NCBI GenBank assembly: GCA_004325065.1
Contig: PITI01000361.1
Coordinates: forward strand, 1-13,700
Direction: 5' to 3'
Length of the DNA stretch: 13,700 nt
Source: Hamiltosporidium magnivora
Taxonomy: Eukaryota; Microsporidia; Dubosqiidae
The notes under the pieces were generated by a model. The model saw only the letters and a program-made list of their open reading frames with translations. It was not told where the DNA came from and did no database searches. The position numbers and the translations under genes were made by a program. Of this stretch, positions 7,424 through 13,700 are shown in pieces (positions within the stretch are counted from its first letter, which is position 1; each line of letters starts with the position of its first letter).

Positions 7424-7989
7424 AAAGTTTAAATGGTTGGATTTTTATGTGAAAATAAAAAATTAAAAAAAATGGTTTCTATATGTGGAGTGTGAGTTTC
7501 TATGTAAAGAAAATAAATTATTTTTAATTTGAGTTGGAAATTATATTTTTATGTTTTTTTTAGATCGTTTTAATACCAAAATTTTTCTCAAAAAAAATTG
7601 AATGATTGGTTTTCTTATTTTATTGCAAGTTTCATAAATATTAATTATTTTCTTAAATTGAGTTATTTTCTTACCCCTAAAAACTCGAATTACGAAAGAT
7701 ATAGAGGGTACACAAAACCATGGATCAGACTTGGGTATTCAGATATAAACCTCTATATTCTGAAAATTGAATTATTTGTGCGAGCTTGTGCTTACAAAAA
7801 TTCCTTTTGGTAAATCAGGGAAATTCAAATTCTGAAAAATGTGTATTTAAAGATGTTTTTGATTTCCCTTATTTTATTCTCAATAATTCAAAACATTTTT
7901 TGCTTTTAGTGAGCAAATCTTGGTTTTCAAAATACTCTTAAAACTTTTTTAATCATTTTTTACAACATGGATTAAAAATAAGTTAGTAA
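7424..7989. other. Intergenic DNA between Rqc2/NEMF and the retroelement
   Basis: No gene is supportable. A frame of 71 codons (7598-7813, plus strand) is open but Phe/Asn/Tyr-rich, resembles nothing known to me, and has no CCCTC motif before its ATG. Bases 7676-7815 are noticeably GC-richer than their surroundings and might already belong to the retroelement's 5' part, but no boundary or target-site duplication is visible. Confidence 0.5.
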
Positions 7990-10900
7990 AGAGAAATAAA
8001 AAGGAATAGAATAAAAGATAACAACAAGGCTAATGGTGTAAATGAAAGTAAGAAACTGATACAAAATGTTAGCAGCATCTACCACCGAATTTATTACCGT
8101 CCTCGTTTTACCCAAAACCAAAAGATCTATTATTAGGCCAAACTTGCAAAATAGTCGCTAGTCCCCTGAACTAACCAATTAAACCACCTATCTTCTCGTT
8201 GAATTGCCGTAGGCGAGCCATCGTACGACATAAAATACACAGTGTATTTTATCTATTTTTGAAGGTACAGACTGGTGGCGTTGAGGGCGATATTTGATTA
8301 CGTTACAGACGACCCTAGTTAATGGCTTTATTTTTTTTGCATACAGACAAGGTTGGAAAGAATGCCAAGAAATGGCTGAACAGAGGTTCACTGGTACTAA
8401 GATGAAAACTCTGCTGATCTGTAACGCTCTAAGTGTTGAAAATATCGGGACAGAGTGAGATAAAAAGTAAAATCAGAATAGCTGCAGAACAATGTAAAAT
8501 CGCCACTTTTCTCGCTGAAACATGCACGCTAACCGACACCACTGAGTGCATAAACCTGAAAGATAAATATTTAACCAGAATCAAAGGTACAGGAGATTGA
8601 AATTTGAAATGTATGATCCGAATTCAAAAAGTTCCAAATCAATTGTTGATAGTAAAATTCTGGATCTCAAGAATCGACTAGTAGGTTTATATTATTAACT
8701 CATATATCCGAGTCAATTACAGATGTTGCGAATATCATACAGGCTGTGCAGGATTGCTAAAACGAGACACACGTAAAAGAGAGCCTAAATCCGATCTGAG
8801 GAAAATATAGACAGTAAAATTTGTAGTCAGTACTTTCCAAAGATATTTTTAGAAAGCTCGTAAACACCAGAAGCTCTCAACTTTGGTAATGAAAAGCGTT
8901 AGGAAAATCATGCGAGAGTTTAATTAAAACTTTAGCAGTGTAACTGATCTTTCTGTTGCTTTGGTTGAGAATAATGAGTCTTTGAATGTTTACAAGAAAA
9001 AAATTACGATGCATGAAAGTAGGAAGAAATTACAAAGAGAAAATTATATGCTTGAGCTTTTCGGTGTCGAATATATCGAATTTTATATGAGTATGTTTAA
9101 TAGGAGCATTCGGTCAGTTGTGATGAAATTGTGAGGATTTGATCTACAATGCGAAACAAAAATAATTTCACAGTCAGGTACGATGATTACTTGAATCATT
9201 TCATATCAGATAATCATCAGATCATGTTTCCTTGGCTTGATGAATTTTTTGTATTGTTAATTGGCTTTGAATCAAAAAGCTACTGGAATTGAATTATATT
9301 ATAATTTCTTCAATCAAGAATCTTACCACTTTTATAAAATCTCTTTATAATTTTGTATAAGTTATATATTTAGAGGTTATTTCCAATTCCGGTTTCGTTT
9401 ACTACGGACTTATGTATTTGATGTTTTAAGAAAATTCACAAAGAGGCTTTGTATATAGGCTACTACCTGTATGTTTAACATCTATAAGTTAACCACTAAA
9501 CTTGTAACGAAGGTCGTTACCCTTGAACTAGAGAGACAAGCTCTTTTTAATTAAAACCAATGTGAAGCGGGAAGAGACGTGGAAGTGAGCGAAGAAGCAG
9601 GCTCAGCAAGATATTGCTCTCATTAAAGAGCACGGAAACAATCTTTAAACAACTTGGATTGATGTCAAAAAGCCTACGATTCAATAGGTCTTTGTTATTT
9701 AACGCAATGCATTGAAAGCCTTAATTAGCTTGTTGAATCTTGAAATTTATAAGGTAAATATAAAAATGGAAAATTTGTGTATCATTAGGGACTGAAAAAA
9801 TCATGAGTCAGAAGATTGAGAGGGAATTTGCAGTGTGATAATTTGTAGCTATTGTTGTTTGTGCTGTGTAAAGATCATTTAAGCCGAAAGCTTAATGATC
9901 AATACACAAAAGATACAATACATAACACTTCTAATTCTATTAGAACCAATCCTTTCATTTTCATTGCGTATCTTAGGCTCTTTGCTGAAGATGAACAAAT
10001 ATTGGAAGAGACGACTGAGGAATGAAGAAATTCAGGAATAATATAGGATTGAAAATAAACACAAAGAAGCAGCCACAAATGATGCGTATTAAAAAGATAC
10101 TGCTGCCTTTCTAGAATATTTGGTGTTTATTAATCTTTAGGAATAATAGTATATATCAGAAGTAATCCAACATGTAGTTCATTTGATGAAGTTAAAATCA
10201 AACTAATTTGAAGGTTGAAAGATTTTGTTGGCAGATTAAACGCCAAAATTCATTTTCTGCAATTAATCAACCTGCGATATGGTTTATAACTACCACAGAA
10301 GAGTAACACAGCTTGAACAGGGTGACTTCTCTAATTTAGATGATGAAAAGCCTGCGGTATTGGAAAAGAATAAGATTCACCCTAGCCAAAGCCAAAAAAA
10401 GCGTATATACCTTCTTTTAAAAAAACTCGGTAGAAGTCTTCAAGGTGTTGAGTTGCAAAGCGAACATATGCTTATGCTAACATTTAGATTTTCTTAAAAA
10501 TAGTTAAGAAATATTAACTCAAAGAGTGCTATTCTGGAAATACTGAATGCTGATGAAATCCCCTTTGCGTATATAAAAAGCTTCATGAAAGTGAAGTATG
10601 AGTTGGAAAGAAAAGTCATTAAGAAAAATTTGATGAAGCTCAACCTGTAAAAGCTTATTAAGAAATAGAAAAAGAAAAACTTAATTCAAAGTTTCTACAA
10701 TTCAAGAAAAACCAATCTTGTATCTGCTAGCGAATTTTTCAGTTGGCTCAAAAGAGGGAACATAGAACCTAGAGATAAAACAGTGTTCTGCTATATCCAG
10801 GATAAAAATGTATTTTGTGGACAAATTATATGCGGTCACTCTAATAAAAAATAGTGTTAAGTTGATCATTTGAAACTTGATGTTAAAAAATGCTCGGCTA

Positions 10901-11571
10901 AGACTACACCAGACGAGATAATGAGGTGTTTGAATACCTGCACACTCTCTGATTAATATATATTTAAGTCACCAAAACAAAATAGGGAAGATTCGTTTAA
11001 AGATATACGTGAAATGTTTATCCCATAAGAATGGAGCGAATTATAAATCCGAAGTCTATAATTTGTCCAACAGACTTGATATATTTGTTTTGGATAAGAG
11101 AAAGAACGAGATAATACTCATTTAAGTATGAAGTACCCCCGAAAATTCCCCTTAGAATAGTTGAAATTGAAAAATCCAATAAGACGACCTATTAGTCAAT
11201 GAACTATGTCTTATATATAAGTCTATTATTGCGATAATCATTTAAGTTATAGCCTCAAAAGTTATTGTCACTATTATATAATTCACCACCAAAAAGTCTG
11301 CAAATATCCGTGAACGAATGCCATGGATTCTGTTGAGGATCTTAAGAGGAAGGTCGAAATAATTTTCTTTGATCGAGGAATACGAATTTTTCAGAACCAA
11401 ATCTAAGAGAGCTGGGAAAGAGCGTCAATGGATGTTATTAAGAGATTCGAAATTCACAAAGAACTAGCATCCAGTTAAACCAGGCAAGTATCGAGCAAGA
11501 TGGCGTACAAAAGGTAGAAGAAAATATAAAAATGTGTGGAGAGATATTTAAGCAGGGTTTTATCTAATAAA
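7990..11571 (+). mobile_element. Decayed non-LTR retrotransposon (R2/R4-like, restriction-like endonuclease type)
   Basis: Conserved pieces of a single retrotransposon polyprotein appear in the right order on the plus strand, scattered over all three frames. They run from an N-terminal region through a reverse transcriptase to a CCHC-like knuckle and a C-terminal restriction-like endonuclease, the arrangement of the R2/R4/CRE group. About 3.1 kb of recognisable coding remains, which fits one ORF of about 1000 codons. The 3' end is set by an AATAAA at 11566-11571 just after the last readable coding. The 5' limit is uncertain; an open frame at 7990-8136 is the leftmost candidate. No target-site duplication or rDNA flank was recognised. 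The element cannot move by itself. Confidence 0.85.
8246..11406 (+). pseudogene. Broken reverse transcriptase/endonuclease ORF of the retroelement
   Basis: Readable segments in order: GWKECQEMAEQRFTG (8350-8394); an open frame 8445-8600 with LKDKYLTRIKG; EMYDPNSK and KILDLKNRL (8597-8698); ITDVANIIQAVQD (8716-8754); 8928-9134, open for 68 codons, with KKKITMH and LQRENYMLELF; KATGIELYYNFF (9276-9311); CMFNIYKLTTKLVTKV (9468-9515); RT motif A as WIDVKK, then after a shift YDSI and QCIESLN (9655-9725); RT motif B as KIE, then LQCDNL and LLFVLC...LSRKLN (9813-9896); the motif C region FIFIAYLRLFAEDE (9954-9995); NDAY...DTAAFLE (10078-10128); an intact stretch 10279-10497 with FSNLDDE; VSASEFFSWLKRGN through FCGQIICGH, stop, then VDHL (10699-10878); DYTRRDNEV in another frame (about 10901-10927); and RLDIFVLDKRKNEIILI, stop (11072-11125), the endonuclease core. 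The catalytic Asp-Asp of motif C reads Ala-Tyr (9966-9971). Confidence 0.85.
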
Positions 11572-12389
11572 ATATTTTCTACAACGACTATCCAAAAATC
11601 TAATCTGACACAAAATAGCATGTCTAATATTAGATGTTTTTTTCGTTCGTACACTATAATTAAACACGAATATTCTAGATTTACTTGTTTTGCCTGACTT
11701 TATAGACATTTTTCATTTTATAGCCAAGTTTATTCGTTTAACATCAACAAGACATATAAATTATAAAGAAAAAAATTAAAAATTAAATCGAGAGAACAAG
11801 TAATTTGCTCAAGGTCTTTTGAATTATTTTTAATTTCTTTCAAAATTCAGCAGCTATTTTATTATTTATTGTGTTTTTTCATATTTTCGTAAAGTTTGAG
11901 TTCGATTTTTTCATAATCGATTATTTATTATTGTTTTTTTGAGCTTTTCTCCTTCATAAATATATAGTCCAATAAAGGGATATGGTATATTTATATTTCC
12001 GTTCTTCAGAATTATATTTGTTTTATTTTTCTAGCCAGTTGGTATTTTTTTCTGATTAAGTTCTCGCTTTTGATACTAAAATATGATTTAATGTGTCTTT
12101 TGGTGTTATATTTACAGTATAAATGCCAATTTTTTTTACTGAGATACTGGGGGTTGTATAAGAATTTCATACTGTTCGATTATAGTGCTTTCCAGAATAG
12201 TACATACAGAAGATTAAATTCGCATGCTCTAGTACCTAATGCTAGCCACTTTCATAGTAAATAGAATCCTGGGAAAAAAAAATTTATGTAAAATTTACAT
12301 ATCTATATTTATAGGTGCCATGTAAAGCAATTTATTTGGAATTATTATATCGCTCAATGCCAAATAAATCGATAAAGATTACATCATAA
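11572..12389. other. AT-rich DNA downstream of the retroelement, no supportable gene
   Basis: Stops are dense in all frames. One 64-codon plus-strand frame (12070-12264) has no recognisable motif and no CCCTC before its ATG. A short palindrome (ATGTAAAATTTACAT, around 12284-12298) is the only local structure. Part of this stretch could be untranslated tail or flanking repeat, but nothing in it proves that. Confidence 0.55.
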
Positions 12390-12720
12390 AGTAATTGAAT
12401 GATATGAAGCAGTTTTAATACCAGTAGAATATTTCAAAACAGAATATTCTCAAAACCAACTTAAAAATAAAATTACCCATTGCCTTGTTACGGCGTTCTA
12501 AAGGTATTGAAGAAAGATGGTTTATTTATTAATTGCATTTTGTTCTTTTTGATTTTCCCTCTTTATTAGGGGTAAAACTAATAAATATTTAAATAATTAT
12601 TTAGGGAGGTGTTAGTATAGTTACACGTAACCGAGTTTACGACACCCATTGACAATATCGTAGTATTTTAAACCTTAATCTATGAATAATTTAAGCAAAT
12701 TCATTTAAGTAATCAACTTT
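12390..12720 (+). mobile_element. Possible Ty3/gypsy-like reverse transcriptase scrap
   Basis: VLKVLKKDGLFINCI (about 12498-12542) resembles the LVKKKDGSWRxCIDYR block of Ty3/gypsy reverse transcriptases. About 190 bases on, FKQIHLSN (about 12690-12713) resembles the following FSKLDLxxGY block, with VTEFTTPIDNI between them (about 12629-12660) where the VTxxDxYPLPxID block is expected. The spacing is about 63 codons against about 44 in typical elements, and the pieces lie in different frames with stops. The blocks are short and degenerate, so this is a weak call. Confidence 0.25.
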
Positions 12721-12743
12721 AAAGGCAAAGTAAAATTCATTTT

Positions 12744-13015
12744 CTTATCAAAAGCAAATACATCCGGTCTATTAATTAAAATTTGAATGTGATAAGTTCA
12801 AATGTCTATTCTTATCAAAAGCAAATACATCCGGTCTATTAATTAAAATTTGAATGTGATAAGTTCAAATGTCTATTCTTATCAAAAGCAAATACATCCG
12901 GTCTATTGACAAAATTTGAATGTGATAAGTTCAAATGTCTATTCTTATCAAAAGCAAATACATCCGGTCTATTGACCAAAATTTGAATGTGATAAGTTCA
13001 AATGTCTATTCTTAT
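12744..13015. repeat. 67-bp tandem repeat array, four units
   Basis: Units start at CTTATCAAAAGC 12744, 12811, 12878 and 12944, and a last CTTAT at 13011 closes the array (spacing 67, 67, 66, 67). Copies 1 and 2 are identical; copies 3 and 4 differ only where ATTAATTAAAATT becomes ATTGAC(C)AAAATT. Each unit has ATCCGGTCTATT near its start. Two overlapping inverted repeats occur per unit: ATTTGAA...TTCAAAT (for example 12781-12787 with 12797-12803) and GATAAG...CTTATC (12791-12796 with 12811-12816, spanning the unit junction). The near-identity points to recent expansion. There are no non-repetitive spacers, so it is not a CRISPR array. Confidence 0.97.
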
Positions 13016-13064
13016 TTCCGCGTAAATATTTGCGAAAATTACCCACGCCTAGTGCCTCCTAGCT

Positions 13065-13365
13065 TGTTTTAAAAACCCAAACCTTTATTTACTAGAGAAA
13101 CATATGTGTAAGTTAAACCAATAGCATGCTTCGATTTAGTCATGTCTAAGGCCTTTTCGTAACTAGCTTCGTTTTTTAACCTTTTCTTTGCTTAAACTAT
13201 TTTGAATTGTACCTTGTTCATTGAAAAATGCAGTTCTTTCATGATATAACAGAAAATAATTCATATACCGGGTCAAATATTGTTTCATTAGTGGTTTAAA
13301 GAACACAGAAACACCTTTTAACTTATTATTTCTTGAATCGTGAAATTTGAATGTTATCTTTGTTT
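13065..13365 (-). pseudogene. Broken minus-strand coding relic, unidentified
   Basis: On the minus strand one frame is open for 67 codons from just after a TAG (about 13365) to a TAG near 13162. It contains FKPLMKQYLTRYMNYFLLYH and ERTAFFNEQGTIQNSLSKEK. From about 13180 to 13070 the next frame takes over with LKNEASYEKALDMTKSKHAI and GLTYTYVSLVNKGLGF before TAA. The overlap of the two near SLSKEK/KNEAS looks like one coding region broken by a frameshift. Amino-acid composition is varied, unlike translated intergenic DNA here. It lies downstream, in minus sense, of dispersed-repeat copy B, so it may be the body of that repeat's parent element. No family is recognised. Confidence 0.35.
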
Positions 13366-13451
13366 TCTATATTATTGAATTTATTTGCTAAATGAATGGT
13401 GAGGGGATAACAACTTAAAAAACTTTCTGCTTGGCAATGAGTGTATGAAAC

Positions 13452-13700
13452 TGGTGTGAGATCATTGTTTGGATTTTTAGTGGGACTAAAACCACACTAC
13501 ATCTTCGTTGTTCCATGGGAATTGTTATGAGGAGGAGAGGTCTACATAATGGCGAAACTTTTTCTACGAATTTATTTGTAGTTTTTTATGTAACCAGATT
13601 GCAGACCGCAGCTTAACATGTAGGTAATTGCCATGTAAAAGCATGGAAACCTAGCCTTGCTTACTCGGTTTAGAAGACTTGGCGCCTGGGAGATATAAAA
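13452..13700 (-). repeat. Dispersed repeat, copy B (cut by the window edge)
   Basis: This is the inverted partner of copy A at 3300-3545, collinear in reverse complement, with exact shared blocks at 13575-13594, 13596-13609 and 13619-13631. It runs off the right edge, so its full length and true ends are unknown. A perfect small hairpin, TTTTAGT/ACTAAAA around GGG (13475-13491), is present here but degraded in copy A, so copy B may be nearer the original. A TTGGCGCCTGGG near the edge (13680-13691) recalls a tRNA-primed binding site, but with no neighbouring element visible this is not a call. Confidence 0.85.
13475..13491. repeat. Small perfect hairpin within copy B
   Basis: TTTTAGT (13475-13481) and ACTAAAA (13485-13491) are exact reverse complements around a GGG loop. 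The corresponding place in copy A is diverged and no longer pairs well. It could be part of a terminator-like or terminal structure of the parent element. Confidence 0.7.

Noticed and set aside
7598..7813. Plus-strand frame of 71 codons
   Set aside because: Composition follows AT-rich background, no motif is seen, and there is no start-proximal CCCTC.
8163..8196. tRNA-like GGTGGTTTAATTGGTTAG on the minus strand
   Set aside because: The D-arm-like string is tempting, but no acceptable anticodon arm or T-arm (GGTTCGAATCC type) follows and the acceptor ends do not pair.
8188..8391. Minus-strand open frame of 67 codons
   Set aside because: It is antisense to the retroelement, whose plus-strand frame carries GWKECQEMAEQRFTG at the same place.
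8246..11406. Stops in the retroelement as a sign of RIP-like C-to-T mutation
   Set aside because: Some stops fit CGA or CAG turning into TGA or TAG, but others (for example two at 11123-11131) fit G-to-T changes, and there are many small indels, so ordinary decay explains them.
12070..12264. Plus-strand frame of 64 codons
   Set aside because: No motif, no promoter-like signal, and length within chance expectation for several kilobases of non-coding DNA.
12744..13015. Array as a possible CRISPR
   Set aside because: Units are contiguous with no unique spacers, and the genome is eukaryotic by its genes.

Overview
The window looks like a piece of a microsporidian nuclear genome. The DNA is very AT-rich. 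The two complete genes are intronless and eukaryotic in type, and they carry Asn/Lys/Glu-rich low-complexity inserts. Both start codons follow a short CCCTC motif, the kind of 'CCC-like' start-proximal signal reported for microsporidia. Long gene-poor spacers and decayed retroelements point to one of the larger, transposon-laden microsporidian genomes (a Hamiltosporidium-like lineage is my guess, not something shown here).

Layout. 2-127 (+) is the last 41 codons of an unidentified acidic protein running in from the left edge. 415-1854 (-) is cytosolic seryl-tRNA synthetase. 1855-4042 is a long divergent intergenic region. It holds a 32-bp tandem array (1930-2101), a GC-richer relic of unknown origin (about 2930-3180), one arm of a long dispersed inverted repeat (about 3300-3545), and a roughly 50-65-bp tandem array (3802-4030) whose units each carry a CCCTC-type motif and which ends just before the next start codon. 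4043-7423 (+) is an Rqc2/NEMF (NFACT-family) protein with five low-complexity inserts. 7424-7989 has no supportable gene. About 7990-11571 (+) is a decayed non-LTR retrotransposon whose RT, CCHC and restriction-like endonuclease motifs are readable only by changing frame repeatedly; its RT catalytic Asp pair is gone. 11572-12743 is AT-rich with a possible Ty3/gypsy-like scrap near its end. 12744-13015 is a 67-bp tandem array. About 13065-13365 (-) is a broken open frame of unknown origin. About 13452-13700 is the second arm of the inverted repeat, cut by the window edge.

Function. The two intact genes both serve translation. SerRS charges tRNA-Ser; Rqc2/NEMF acts on stalled 60S subunits in ribosome-associated quality control. 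They are divergent and about 2.2 kb apart, so they do not form an operon; the only regulatory feature they visibly share is the CCCTC motif at the start codon. I found no convincing new multi-gene system. The most interesting items are the amplified promoter-like repeats before NEMF, the array with mutually exclusive hairpins, the insert-loaded quality-control factor, and the inverted repeat spanning about 10 kb.
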